Shown piece by piece: positions 45,016 to 57,330 of a stretch of DNA of 64,000 nt. The notes under the pieces are model-generated. The model had not been told where the DNA came from. It saw nothing but the letters and a program-made list of their open reading frames with translations, and made no database searches. Numbering within the stretch: position 1 is the first letter of the stretch; each line of letters opens with the position of its first letter. Source of the stretch: Miscanthus floridulus. Taxonomy: Eukaryota; Streptophyta; Magnoliopsida; Poales; Poaceae. The position numbers were made by a program, and so were the translations under genes. The stretch spans positions 18,167,641-18,231,640 of the forward strand of contig NC_089589.1 of NCBI RefSeq assembly GCF_019320115.1. The letters are read 5' to 3'.

Positions 45016-45129
45016 CAGTGGCGGATGCAGAACATGATTAAAGGGGGCTGGTCTCTTCTTCTTCCTCTCTCTATTTTCCTCCCCCCCCCCCCCCCCCCCC
45101 CCCCAAAAAACAAGATCCGCCCCTGACTG
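45016..45129. mobile_element. Small element with cagtggcggat ends and C24 tract
   Basis: It starts cagtggcggatgcag and ends gatccgcccctgactg, an imperfect inverted pair of a common grass miniature family. It includes an uninterrupted run of 24 C (45081-45104), whose true length may be misassembled. It lies just upstream of the remaining acyltransferase exon. Confidence 0.5.
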
Positions 45130-45264
45130 CACGCACACAGGAGCACCACTGTTGGAATCACAAACCAATTACGTGCGCATGACATGTAAATAAATGAGCA
45201 TGCAATGATTACTTCGTGTAGCTAGTAAGCCACATCTCAAGATTTGGATAAACAAATCACGTTC

Positions 45265-46985
45265 AGGCTGTGCCCAGCTTGGCACGGCCCGAGCACGGGC
45301 CAGGCACGGGCCGGAGGATGTCGGGCCGGCACGGCACACCGTGCCTCCCGTGCCGTGCCGCTACGGGCCTCGTGCCTTGCTATCAGCCCAAGCATGAGCC
45401 TGTGGGCCTAAATCCGTGCCGTGCCGGCTTGCTAGGCACGGCCAAATCACCAGGCCCTGCCAGCCCGAGACCCGTAGGGTTCAAAACACATCAAAAAATT
45501 TATCTCAACAAGAAATATTCAAATTTAAAGTATTTTTCCCAGAAAAGCTTCAAACCAAAACTATACACACAGAGAACAAGAGGAAATTAAAAGGATAACT
45601 GAGCTGTGTACAATGCTGCCTCATTATAAACCTTTCTGGGTAAAACTCACCCTTGTGAGAAACCCCAGAAAGGGAAAAAGAGTGCAGCACAGCTCTAGTT
45701 ATAAGTCTTAAACATGTTCAAAGGTTTACATGATACATCACATATACATATCATAATCAAGTCTCAGGCTCTCAGCTCACCTCTCAAGTCTCACACTCAC
45801 TGTCTCAATCTCAACTCTCAACTCAAGAACCACCAGATACAGAAGCCACAGATGCAGATGTGCTAGCAGAAGGAGCCCCAGAAGCCACAGATGCAGATTT
45901 GCGCTTACTAGTGTTACTGTACCAGCAACCGAAGGAGCAGAGCCGTTGGAGTTCGCAGTCGCCGTCGCCCCTTCGCCACCGTCCGTGTCCACATCGATCG
46001 GAGCAGAAGAGCCATCCCCAAGATCGATACCGAACAACGCAGCAGCGTCGGCTCGAGTGTCGTCGTCGTTCTCGCCCTCTGGGGCCAGGCCAACCGGCAG
46101 GAGGCCATCCTCGTCGGCCATGGCCGCCTCTCCAGCCCCGTTCCTCGACGGTGCGGGTGGCCGCCTTGCTCACTCTAAGCCGCAGCTAGAAGACGATGCA
46201 TCGGCTACCGACATGCGAAACAATGGAAGAAGAAGAAATCAGAAGCATACATTGAAAGAAAAAGAAGAAATTAGAACATGGTTAGGGGTTAGGGTTAGGG
46301 TTTCACCTGCGTAGCCGGAGCCCGGTGCCGGAGAAGGCGACGAGCACCCAGAGTCTAGAGAAGACGACACTCAGTCAGCAACGACGGCGGACGGCGGAGG
46401 AGGGACAAACAGAGACAACCAACTCACATAATCAACGAGATCTAGAGGGGAGATAGGGAGAGGGAGAAGGGAGAGGCAGGGACGGAGGGGAGGACGCCGG
46501 CGGGAGGCGGATCGTGGTCACCGGAGTCGGCGTCGGAGAGCGTCACTGGCCACTGCGTTTGAGAGCGGCGCGACGGCCGGTGGTGGTGGGATGCGAATGG
46601 GCGAATGGGGAATTGGGGATTAGGGTTAGGTTACGAGCGGGAGTGCAGGGCTGAGGGGAGGCCGAGAGGGGGCGCCGCATCGGCCGCCTTTTATAGGTGG
46701 GGTCTGGGGTGGCGGCGTGGGGGGAGCCGTTGGCGAGCTAGGCCGCCTCCCTCTCAGGCCGCTGCCGGGCCTCCTCCAAAACCCCGTGCTGGGCCGTGCC
46801 AGCCCGCGGGCTCAACTGCCGGCCCAGGCACGGCCTGGCGCTGCGTGTCGGGCCAGCCTGAGCCCGGTGGCCTGCGGGCCGGGCCGTGCTCGTGTCGGGC
46901 CAAAAGGCCGGGCTTCGGGCCGGGCTGCCGGGCCTCGGGCTGCATGGCCGGGTATACTTGCTTCTGTTGGGCGCAGGGAACAGCA
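45265..46985 (-). mobile_element. hAT-like transposon, internally deleted
   Basis: Both ends (45265-45480 and about 46770-46985) are rich in ggcacggcc / gggccgtgc units in opposite orientations, the subterminal structure of a common grass hAT group. Between them the minus strand holds a short transposase N-terminal remnant (45823-46121), and no RNase H-like core is found. Exact ends and the 8-bp target duplication could not be fixed. The left end may be caggctgtgcc at 45265. Confidence 0.55.
45823..46121 (-). pseudogene. hAT transposase N-terminal remnant
   Basis: From ATG 46121 the frame reads MADEDGLLPVGLAPEGEN, an acidic stretch and PIDVDTDGG. This is the acidic lead found before the BED zinc finger in several grass hAT transposases. 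After a frame change (near 45920) the other frame gives KRKSASVASGAPSASTSASVAS and a stop. In relatives the Lys-Arg part leads into the BED finger, which is missing here. The identification rests on resemblance by memory and is moderate. Confidence 0.45.
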
Positions 46986-49827
46986 CCAGGTGCTGGACGT
47001 GCGGGCTCACGGTGCTGGCACAGGACGAGCAGCACAGCTGCTGCTAGCGGATAGGTCAGAGAAGCAGCAAGAGAGAAGAGCAGGCGCAGGTCTTCCCGCG
47101 CTGCTGAAAGGGAGATGAGCACGGGCGGTGGGGCTGCACACCGCCGAGCTGCTGGGAACGAGCGGCAAAGAAGAGAGAGGATTGAGCAGGAGCTGCGCCG
47201 CTCGAATCCGACCAACACCAGAGAACACCGGGGTCTGCACCAGTATGCTCGGCTTGGAGACCGCGGACGACGAACAGAAACCCGAGCGCTACGAACAGAG
47301 GAAGGACGAGCTCCAAAAATCGAAGAAAACTCGATCAAAACTCCGTGAATCGTTCCTAAATTTTGCACAGGTAATCACAACTGACTTGAGAAGCTACTCC
47401 TAGGAGATCATCGCCCGAAATCAACTCAAGCCCTGCCAAAATCAGATCATGGCCAAGAACTCGAGCTTTTTCCCAAAACGAAAATCATTCGATTCGCCGT
47501 GCTCGTGTGGATTCAAGTCGATTCACTGATAGGATAGCATCACCACAAGTCCTTGCACGAATCAAGATCGAACCAAAACGCTCTCAAATTGCGAAAAATC
47601 TCAAAATTAGCTCCGAAAATCACAGAAACATAAATTTCAGATTAGGAGATGGGAACGAGAGGCACACGAATTTGATCCTTGCATTAGCAAGCTCAACATG
47701 TCTGATTACAGGCCACTCCTAGAAAATCAAAACTATGATGGTAAAAAGCTCAAGAACAAGAGTCACTCCTCTACAACACTAGCCTCCTCTCAACGTAGCA
47801 TGAATGAGAGTGACCCTTTAAGGATGGCTTTCTAACCGGCCCCTTCACACATACATAGTAGCCGGTTACAAAATAAGTTGTTTTATAGCTACCTCTATTT
47901 ACGATAATTTTATATACTAATTTACGATAATGTCAATACATATTTATGATAGTGGGTTACTATAATACATGGAGATATTTATCATAATGTTATAGTAAAC
48001 CACTTAGTAATCTTGTAAATTAAAATAGTAATTATCGTAACTCAAAGTGACTACATAATAAGTTATTTTTATAGCCAGCTACATGGTAGTAGTATATATA
48101 TATATAGACACACACACACATAAGCGTCCGTCAAAAGATAAAAATGCCATCACGTGAAGTACTCAGCCTAAATACCCACGAGGGGTAAACCTGTCCAAGT
48201 TTTTACTCGTCGATCCAACGGACCCGGCGCCTTCTCGACTTCGCTTCACCTCGACGCAAGCTTAGAGATTTCACCACATGTCCGCCGATCCGTCACTCCC
48301 CGGTTTTGAGGCCCAAATCGGTAAACCCACCACCGATGGTTTTGAGGCCAAAATGACCAAAACGTCCGTGCCCGGTTTTGAGGACCAAACCGGTAAACCC
48401 TCTTGCATGCCTCGCCAGGCGTGACTAACCGATGTTGACGCGTGTTCGACCTCCGCCAAGCTTGACGCCTTCGTCTTCCTTTTTTGCTTGACCGACGCCA
48501 TGTAGATGCGTGTCTGGCCTCCGCCAAGTGCCACGACGCCATCGTCCTCCTCCTTGACTTGGTCGACGTCGTCTTCATCACCCATGTACTCTTGCTTGTT
48601 GATGTCCCCAAGAGTCAACTACCGCGGCTGGTCACCCGGTCTCTCCGGTCCCTCGGTTCAAGCCTCACGTTCGTCCTTCACCGCTCCCAGTCCATCGGCA
48701 CGTCACGTCTCTAGTTGACCTTCACCTTCGCCATCAACCACCGCCTCGAGCTCCATACCTGCGCACCACAAGCCAAGAGATATGTTGCACAACACACTTA
48801 ACGCAACACAACTCAACACAACAGCTTCAGTCAATCATTAGCATAATCAAGCACATATGAAATATGACTCAACCGGAAAAGCCTCAAACCTCTCGCGCTT
48901 GTGTCAATCATTCATCATACATACACATGGGCACATCTCCACCATGCGTTCACACAGCCGCAGCGCAGGTGTCCTCTCCTTGTTCGGCGGCGGTGGCGCC
49001 CGCGCCTCAGCCCGGCAGCGGCACGCTCCGTCCGCTTCTTCTCCATGCGTCGTTGCTCACTTCTTGGGGGCACAGAGGAGATGCATGGACACTGGGGCCC
49101 ACTAGTGGCAAGTGAAGCTTGGATAAGCTATTTTTTCAGCTTTATCTCGTCTCTTCTCTCTGTGAGAGAAAAAAAAGAGCTTGACCTATGAATCTGTTTT
49201 GAAAAATACTGTTTGGCAAAAAAAAAAGCTCATAATGCTGTTGGTGAAGCTTCGTTTTCTAAGGGGCGCCGCAAATATTTAACCATTGCTAATAATATTT
49301 AATCATTGCTAATATTTAACTCCGTTTCTAGTTTTTACGAATAATACGGCTTGCACAGGAATGACGTGTTCGCGACTCTGTCATTCTGAGTGCGTTGACG
49401 CATGCAACTGACTGCGTAGCGTGGTTCTGTTCTCAACGAGTTTACTCTGTCAACAGTTAACGTGCTATTGCCCCCGTGCGTAGCATCACTGCTGACATGC
49501 GAGTGTTCTGACTGACTGTCAACGGAGCAGGGAGTACGTAGGTGTTTTAATTTTTACTATGCCGGTAAGAAGCGCCAGCCAGTACCTCTGAGCCTGTAAG
49601 GCTGTGACGTAATAATACAATAACCATGTATTGATTCCCCAACACCTACCATAGTATATGATCAATTAATCGAGCTTTCAAAATCATGTGTGACGTCCCC
49701 AACACCTTACCAGCACGCAATACGTATGAGCTGGTTCAATACCAAAGACAAGTTCATCAGAGGGTTTGATCCAACTCAACATAAAGGACTAATTTGCTAG
49801 AGAGGGCTGTTCCTGCCTTATATGTTA
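46986..49827. other. Repetitive intergenic region, no gene recognised
   Basis: 47000-47750 looks like retroelement LTR or leader sequence but has no partner in the window. 47860-48080 is AT-rich with an inverted look (gccggttacaaaataagtt / aataagttatttttatagccagct). At 48301, 48339 and 48372 there are three copies of ggttttgaggcccaaa(t/c)cggt. A ca/ta microsatellite lies at 48090-48122. GC-rich open frames at 48246-48714 have no known domain. Confidence 0.45.
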
Positions 49828-50049
49828 CTCCATCCATCCTAAATTATAAGTTATTTGAATTTTTTTGGAGAGTTAAGGCATCTCAAATTTAACCAAATTT
49901 ATATAATAAAATAATAACATCTACGATACCATATAAGTATTATTAGATTCTTCATTAATTATATTTTTATAATATACCTATTTGATGTCATAAACATTTA
50001 TAATTCTTTCTATAATTTTGGAAGGACTTATAATTTAGAATCGAGAAAG
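49828..50049. mobile_element. Stowaway-like MITE, degraded
   Basis: It begins ctccatccatcctaaattataag after TA (49826-49827) and ends cttataatttagaatcgagaaag before TA (50050-50051). The arms are complementary with several mismatches. It belongs to the same broad group as 36540-36798. Confidence 0.7.
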
Positions 50050-50051
50050 TA

Positions 50052-50850
50052 GAATAGTTTATACGCACAACAACGGTAATCAGTGATTACCGATAGGAAT
50101 CCCCTCCCAAGTCCCTCCCCTTGCGTGGTCCTCATAAGACGATTACATCTTTGCGGCTCTCGCAACCAAGAAGCGTACAGGAGATACTCAGAACCATAGG
50201 AGCTGGATGAGCGACTTCAACCTACTGAAACAGGACATGATCCACAAGTTCACTTCATCAGTGATCAACTGCAGAAGGGCTGACGCCGTGGTGCTTGTTC
50301 TCCTGAAGGCTAGATGTTTTTTTTAGGATTTTTCTCTTTTCCTAACGCGTCTTGTGAGAGTTAACATGGCGATGAGTATGTTGAATGTAAATTTAGGAGG
50401 TTATTTTGTATTATCTTCCATAATTATAAAGGTGGATAATCTATAAAATCATTATGGTGTATTTTAAATTATTTTTTATAAGATGTAACGTGAGGGGATT
50501 ATTTTAAATTATGTTTTCTAATAGTAAAGTGAGTAATTTAGATGTAAATTTAGAGAGTTGTTTTTAATTATTTTTCATAATGACATGTGAGTAATTTATA
50601 TAAAAATTATGTGGTTATTTTGAACTGTCTTTCGTAATGACAGAGGTGGATACTTTAGATGCAAAATTTGAGGCTTACTTTATGTATTTTTCATAATGGT
50701 GGTGAGTAATTTATAAATTATAATAGATCCAATGACTATTATCGGTGATGATTATTAGGGTGTACCAATTAAATGCCAGATGTTTTTATTTATTGTGAGA
50801 ATTTCTAGTATTTATCTTTTTTTCTAGTACGTCTAGGGAGAATTAATGTA
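50052..50850. other. Intergenic, AT-rich
   Basis: Repeated phrases such as gtgagtaatttatat / attttaaattattttt(c)ataa recur every 60-80 bases (50400-50720). It looks like a degenerate tandem AT-rich repeat. No gene is visible. Confidence 0.5.
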
Positions 50851-50879
50851 GTGTCTCCGTTAAGGCTCTAATCAGTTCC

Positions 50880-51195
50880 ATTAAGATAGGATTCCTAAAG
50901 TTCGCTGTGCAAAGTCGATTTGTTCGCTCAGGGGAGCCTTGTTCCCTGACACAACATTCGCTATACAAAACAGACGGGATGAAATGGGACAAGCTGACAG
51001 ACCGAAGATTAGCAACGCAAATAAACCATTCTTCTGTCTCAATCCAAACAAGCAAGGAACGAGCGAACATTGTGCCAAAGCACCTCTAGTTTGACATATC
51101 ACACATAGTTTCAGAAATCAACATAAGCATTCCTGCTGTTGCAGACAAAATGGTGAGGCATCAGTTCATCGCATCCCTGACATCTCTCTCCTGTT
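50880..51195 (-). other. Probable 3' UTR of the XRN gene
   Basis: The sequence from about 50895 up to the stop codon at 51196 is conserved in the second XRN copy (62093-62404): aaagttcgctgtgcaaagtcgattt and acaacattcgctatacaaa occur in both. Conservation stops left of about 50895, which probably marks the limit of the duplicated unit. A polyadenylation site was not located. Confidence 0.5.
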
Positions 51196-54100
51196 CTACC
51201 AACCACGGCGCTGCTCGCTCCCACCACGGCTGCCTGAATTTCCAACTGGGCGCCGAGCCGTCTGCTGCCTGTGGAACGTGGGGCCGTACTGCCCTCTTCT
51301 TGCACAAGCGCTTCCGTCCGGCTGGTAAGTGTAGGCACCACCTCTGTCATTCCTGCTGCCTCGGCTTTGCGCCATGTCAGCCCCATGGAAACCTCTCCCG
51401 TAGCCGCGGCCGCTGCCTAGCGCTGTCTCGGCAGTGATGGCTCTCCCTCTCCCACGTCCAAAGCCGCTGATCATCGGCTGCGGCTCTGCCACGGTTGGGA
51501 TGGTTTCAGGCGGTGGTCGGCTACCAGGATAGGTGTGCCACAGCGGCCTCTTTGGAATCTCAGTTTCAGTTATAGTCTGCAAAAGACATGATTTCTTTCA
51601 GAGATGATGGCAAACTGGCGGTATGGTGCCAAATGCCCAGTGAACGAATGAAATGTGCAGCCAAAGAGATATCTGAATATACCTTTTCAGGTTTTTTGAC
51701 ATTATCAAGTAGCCTTGGAATGATTTGCACTGGTTCTGGGTTGAAGAACAAGAATGATCTGAAACATACACAGGAATATGTAGTGAAAATTAAAGGATGA
51801 CTTCTTTTCTTAGAAAATTACTGCCTGAATATGATAGGGTCAAGAGAAAACATATATACATTGTCTGGTCATTCCTAATGTCCTGTAGATCTCTTATCGG
51901 TGAACGGAAGAAACCACAGCTTATACTATCGTCGTTGACAGGCGACAACCACCCTCCAAGTTCGCTATGTGGAATGAAATTTAGGATTTAGCAACATTCT
52001 TATAAGTTGCTCAGAAATAGAAGAAATGCATACGTAGCATCAGTTCAGACTTGATTGTACCTGGTAGATTGATCTGTCGGAAGCTTTTTTGACAAACAGT
52101 CAGATGTCTTCGCAAATGCTGCACCAGTTGGTAGAGTATTTGAGTTCCTCAGGAAGATCTTCTCCTGCCGAACTGTGTTCCTATTTATCTCATGTACCTA
52201 TAAAATAAAAACAATGTAAAACGATCACGTGCAACATACTCTAGTAGACAATTTGCATAGAAGGTAGGCAATTTCTTTTACTGCAAGTTTGTCCTCCACC
52301 GTCTTGGTAGCCAGAATCAGCAGCTTTTCATCAATGAATGGCAACATTGCAATACCCTGAAACAATTTATTTCCGAGAAAACTAGCATGAGTGAAGAAGG
52401 CTTTCTTTTTTTTCTTTTACAACTAGCCAATGTGGGGTCTTACATGTTGCCAATGTGCATCAAAATATGGGTAACCTAGCCTTATATTATGAACTCATAT
52501 ATATGGAATAATCACTTACTTGCCACAAGAAACGTTTCCCATGGGTATCAATCTGTACATCTGGTGAGAAAAAATAAATTCCCATTTAGTTCAGTATATG
52601 GTACTCAGATTATATGATGACTTTAGAATAACAAGTACACCTGACGGATAGAATTTATGTATTAAAGACTCTTCATTTTCCATCAGTTCTCTGTAACACT
52701 TTGGTAGTGCACATGAGCTGCGAAAGAAAATAAACTTAAATTTCAATTAAAACATTGCGATGAAGAATGTGCATTATAAAATAAAGAATAGTTCACGTGC
52801 CTTTCTTTTGGAAGAACTGCCATGAGCTGATCGAATGGACTTAGTGGCTTATCAATGGTGAAAGATATCTTGAACTGAGATAGCCCTTCAAAATCAGATG
52901 CAAAAGGAGCATAATAGAAGGGATAGTACCTGCAGAAAACAAAACAGACATGCTATGCATAATACATAGAATGGAAACATTCGCTAGTACATGTCCATAA
53001 GAATTAGCAGTCATACATCACTCATGTGGAACTATTTATCAAGATTATCAATTATTTGAACTATTCATCATTCGATTTCGAAACAATGGAAGCATACTAG
53101 TACAATGTATAAGGAGATACATGTACAAATGAAAGCTCTGATCATAAATATGTATATCCTACCAGCTCCACGATGGCACATCTGCAAAATAGTACTGCAG
53201 CACCCAACAAAGTCCTTCCAGATACTTTTGAACCTAAATTAAGCCAGTGATAGAGAAAGTTAACAAAATATGATGTCTCTTCAAAACGCCCACTGGTATT
53301 AAAATTTTATCTGCACAGAGAAACAGGAAAAATCATAACCATGTCATTCTTCAGCTTCCCAACTTCATTAGATTTTTCCACACCAAACTTTTCCCTGTAG
53401 AATCGAGACTTCCATCCCGACAATCCCAATCTTACCTGCAATGGCATGTCAAACTTTGCACATATGTGAAATATTTTCTCAAATAGGCGCTACTAACCGC
53501 GTCATGTTTATAGGCTCCACTTTTTATAAGGTCTTGCTTGTTACGAAGAGTATCCTTCAAGTTTCGCCTCAGCTCTAAGGTATTTACAATTACCTAAGCA
53601 ACAGGAGAATCAAATTCAAAACAAGCAATAATATGGATGGACTTTGGAAAATAAGTTTAGGAGAAATGATAAGGTATTGCCAGATATCCAATAAAAGTAG
53701 AAAAAAATAGGTAAGCTCTTCCCTACATCTGACTCGTCTTGGCTGTAGGTGGAAATACTGCAGTTTGTTGAAAAAGACTTTACTGTCAAATCTGGACCAT
53801 CAGGATTTTCTTCCTAAGTAGAAGAAAGCTTGAGATTAAAAAAATGAATATGACAGTAATCAGGACAAAACTTTTAGCTGTATATAGCCCTCACCATATT
53901 GTCATAGTTTCTTTCTTTCCATTCTTCAGCAGCTTGGTGCACGAATTTGCGCTGTGACCTCTGCATGTAATCAACAAGTTCCAATTGGCACTATTGTACA
54001 CTTTGACCAAAGGATCATAAGTTTTCTAACATACCTCTCGCAGTTCATATCTTTTAAGAAAAATTTTCTCTTCACACAAGGACAGTTCATGAAAAAACTT

Positions 54101-57004
54101 TTCCAACCTCGAAACTTCAAGGTATGCAGCATGTTTGTCTTTTAACTGTTTTTGGTAGCAACAGAAGTACATCAAAACATAACTCAACAAGTAATCAATG
54201 AAATTAATATAGTTCGATTTTGCATGTACCTTCTCGGTGCTCACAATATAGCCTCCCATTTTGTTAAATGCTTGTTTGTACACTTCCAATAGCATATCAA
54301 TTGCACCCTGCCACGTCGAAGACAAATTAAGGAAAAAATCCCACTTTTTTGCAGTGGGGAACATGTGAAAGGATGTGACAATAACTATACTGTTTGCTGT
54401 TAAGCTGTCAGAATCAGACGGCATAAGCACACCTCATGTATCTCAACTGAAGGAATATGTGGAATGAAGTCATTTCCTATCAGGAAACAAATAAATATGA
54501 AGTCATCTATGAGCCTTTCGATATCCGTTTTGACAACCGGGTTTGGTATCTTCAAATCAAGCTCTAGATACTCCCTCAGAACCCATATGTTAAAAAACTG
54601 CAAGAAGATGGTGTTATATGAAAAATTAAAATGGAAGCATCCTGTTATCATCTCTGAGGAACAAACCTGATAAGGTTTCTTGGGAGACCTGTGCCTATGA
54701 GCTGTTTCTGTTACTTTGGGGAACCATCCTCTACACTTTCTCGAGAAATCTTCAGTTTTGAACAGTTCTTTAGATAGAGGGATGCAATTTTCTGGCAGAT
54801 TATGAGGTAACACATCCTGTTCAAGTTAACAAAAGGGCTATTCTCAGCTCAATATTTACAAAATTCTGCAACTACATTTAACTTCAATACACCATTGCTT
54901 GCTAAATCCAATTAACTAAATGCGGTTTGCCAAAACTATCATAGTATGGATGAAGCTAGGAGTTCACACAAGGATGGATTAACAGACCTCACGCAAAATC
55001 GAAAAGTGAAGTTCATGAGATGCCAAAGCGAGCATTATTAGGTCCGCATCCTGTAATGATATTCCGAGTGTAAAATAGGCACAATAAAAAGAACAATCAG
55101 AAGATCAATGGTGTGTCACAGTAGAAAAATATTCAAATATTTAGTTAGTCCATGTCCGTCGTACCAGTCCATACAAGCAGTGCCTTGTGTTTGGATCATA
55201 GTTCTCTAGGCTCCGTTGTCCCCGGATGAAAGACATTATCTTGTGTTCACCTTCTCCAGGTACATTTGAATCAGAGAGTATTACCTTCAGAACGCAAGTA
55301 TCATGAAGGTTATCAAGTAATGATCACGTTGACTAAAATCAGGATCTTGACCAAATATGTGATTAGCTAGCCAGTCAAAAAAAAGCACAATGCCTCAGAT
55401 TAAAAGAAAATTATCACTCTTCACTTTGATATTTCACCTGTAACTGTAAACACACAAGTTGAATTTGAAATTAAATACTTTTGACAATGCTAAAAATATC
55501 ATTTTCACTTGCCTATCAGTTGACAAATTTTGAATAGTAAAGTCAAATGGTAACCATTATTTCAAAACAGAGGGTGCATTTTACACACTGAAACTAATAT
55601 CTTGAAACCTGTCAATATTAAAATATTAAATAAAAGCTGTCATAAGAATAAGATATTTACTGCAGCAATGCAAAAATGGGAAGGTAAAACATTGGCCTCA
55701 TCGTCTACTAAACCTTGATGCCTTTCCACCCGGGGTCACTATTCAACCGGGACCGGATGTAGCACTCGAGGGCTTTGGAGAGCTTCTCCATGAACTCCGT
55801 CCCTGGCGTGATGACGTTGGGATCCGAAACCTCATTTGTCTCCTGCGGCTGCACCTCCCGCCCTTCAGCTCTGAACTTCTCTCTCAGAAGCTTCTCCTCC
55901 AGTTCCTGCAAATCATACCATCGAACATAAGGTTGCTGCAAATCATGCATAGCAGCAAACAAATCCAGAGGACGATTAAGGGTAATTTACTGCATCTTTA
56001 GCGTCCTTGGCAGCCTTGAAGCGCCTGGACCTCTGCTGGTTCATTTTGGCGCGGGGAGCAACACCATCTTCACGCAGTTCAAACAAGAAATTAATAAACG
56101 CATTCGTTGTATCGTATCAAACGCCAAAGACAACGGGAAAAAACGGGAAATACGGTTGAAACATGTACTAGTATACAGTATATAGTACAGACGTACCTAC
56201 TGCCAAGTAGAGCAGCTTGGTAGGCCTGACCATGCGGAAGAGGCGGTCAATGTACTCGAACATGGCCGCAAACACCTCGTCGAACGTCGTCGGCGGGCAC
56301 ACCTGCATTGCATCGCGTATCCATGAGGCCATGACATTTATTAGCTTGTCAAGAGATACTAACTCTGTCGCTAACTAAGTTTCGCTGTGGGATGTGTGCC
56401 GGTGAAATTTTTTCAAATTTGACTATATTTATAGAAAAAATATTATCTCTAAATAAATTTATTATAAAAATAAACTCAAAGATCTATCCAATCATAATAA
56501 TTATGTACTATAAATATTAATATTTTTTAATATATATTTAGTTAAAGTTGAGTATGTTTGATTTTTCGGAAAGCGAGTACGACAGATAAAAAAGGACGGA
56601 GAGAGTACATCAGTTGAGTCGAGGAACTGGATCGATCCATACATCAGGACGATGTGTGAGTTGAGGAACGTGACATTTACTAGACGACATACATGATCCA
56701 TCACGTTTACAAATACCAGCTCGTCAAGCGATTCAATTGATGAGGAACTGGATCCATCCATCAGGAGGATTATGAGTGTGTTAATTACAGACATATAATA
56801 TACCTGGTCCTCCGGGTGGAAGCAGGGGTGGATGATGCCGTTCATGTCCAGGTACAGGTTGTGGTAGACGCCAACGCCATTGGGCCCTGTGGAGGCTTCC
56901 GCCAGCGACGACGATGTGCCGGCTCCACCTTCGTCTTCCTTGGCGGCGACGACGATATTTGGGTACTTACCCACGAGCCATTTGTACAAGGATGGCACCC
57001 CCAT
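51196..57004 (-). CDS. 5'-3' exoribonuclease, XRN family
   Basis: XRN enzymes degrade 5'-monophosphate RNA from the 5' end. 22 coding exons were traced by splice sites: 56804-57004, 56197-56302, 55991-56067, 55714-55905, 55165-55284, 54988-55050, 54667-54816, 54433-54597, 54230-54307, 54035-54145, 53895-53960, 53727-53813, 53498-53593, 53340-53435, 53163-53233, 52801-52929, 52641-52717, 52520-52560, 52282-52356, 52061-52197, 51683-51758, 51196-51576. They total 2595 bases, 864 residues, with no internal stop. The start [15 protein letters not shown] is the family N-terminus. Catalytic acidic residues are kept: LYLDMNG (D53), VDGVAP (D103), EGEHK (E203/E205), LDADL (D233/D235) and GNDFIP (D346). 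Exon 7 (residues 254-303) lacks the CCHC knuckle usual in plant XRN2/3/4. The tail is RG-rich (GFGRGRGR). Arabidopsis XRNs are about 950-1020 residues. Localisation is unknown. Confidence 0.92.
52718..52800 (-). other. GC-AG intron in the XRN gene
   Basis: The exon ends ...CCAAAAGAAAG and the intron starts gcacgtg. It ends ttcgcag before CTCATGTGC. Only this GC donor keeps the frame ([15 protein letters not shown]). Using the GT four bases on shifts the frame. All 20 other introns traced in this gene have GT-AG borders. Confidence 0.75.
56400..56610. mobile_element. Degraded Stowaway-like element in XRN intron 1
   Basis: An AT-rich stretch with ttcaaatttgactatattta, ending ggacggagagagta, the usual right end. 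The left end is not clear. Confidence 0.4.
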
Positions 57005-57330
57005 GGCATGCAGGGGGGCAAGGCAACTAGCCAGCAGCTGCAGCCTGCATACTTGCAGGCGATCTGATCGTCCGCCCTTGTGTGGCGCTGAGTTTGTCTA
57101 CGGGGGCGGGCTGCCAGCAGCGATTGATTTGAGCTAGTTGGTGGTAGCGCGCTACCAGCGAGGGGAAAGCAGAGGAAACAGCTAACGGGTGTGAAGCCGA
57201 CAACGAATTTCGTTCTTTTACTCTGGGTCCCACGGTCCCACTGAAAAGACCGAATCGAACACGAACCAGAGGAGCCATCGAGCCTAAGCATAGATGAATT
57301 TTCAGCACTACGGTACGGGGAACCTTGGAA
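57005..57330 (-). promoter_or_regulatory. XRN 5' leader and remaining promoter region
   Basis: Only about 326 bases separate the ATG from the duplicated intron piece at 57331. The sequence holds no clear TATA box. If the intron/LINE block was inserted here, the original promoter lies further right or was displaced. The ORFs crossing the region are not conserved-looking. Confidence 0.4.

Noticed and set aside
46280..46310. ttaggg-like repeats (ggttaggggttagggttagggttt)
   Set aside because: Only about three degenerate units, near the same phrase as at 46615. Too short for a telomeric tract, and common in plant GC-rich leaders.
48246..48714. Lys/Arg-rich and Asp-rich ORFs as a novel small protein gene
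   Set aside because: They follow a repeated ggttttgagg motif and biased composition, overlap on both strands and show no known domain.
52930..53162. XRN intron 15 as a mobile intron family (introner-like)
   Set aside because: Only one extra copy is seen and it is next to a LINE. A single duplication event is the simpler explanation until more copies are found.
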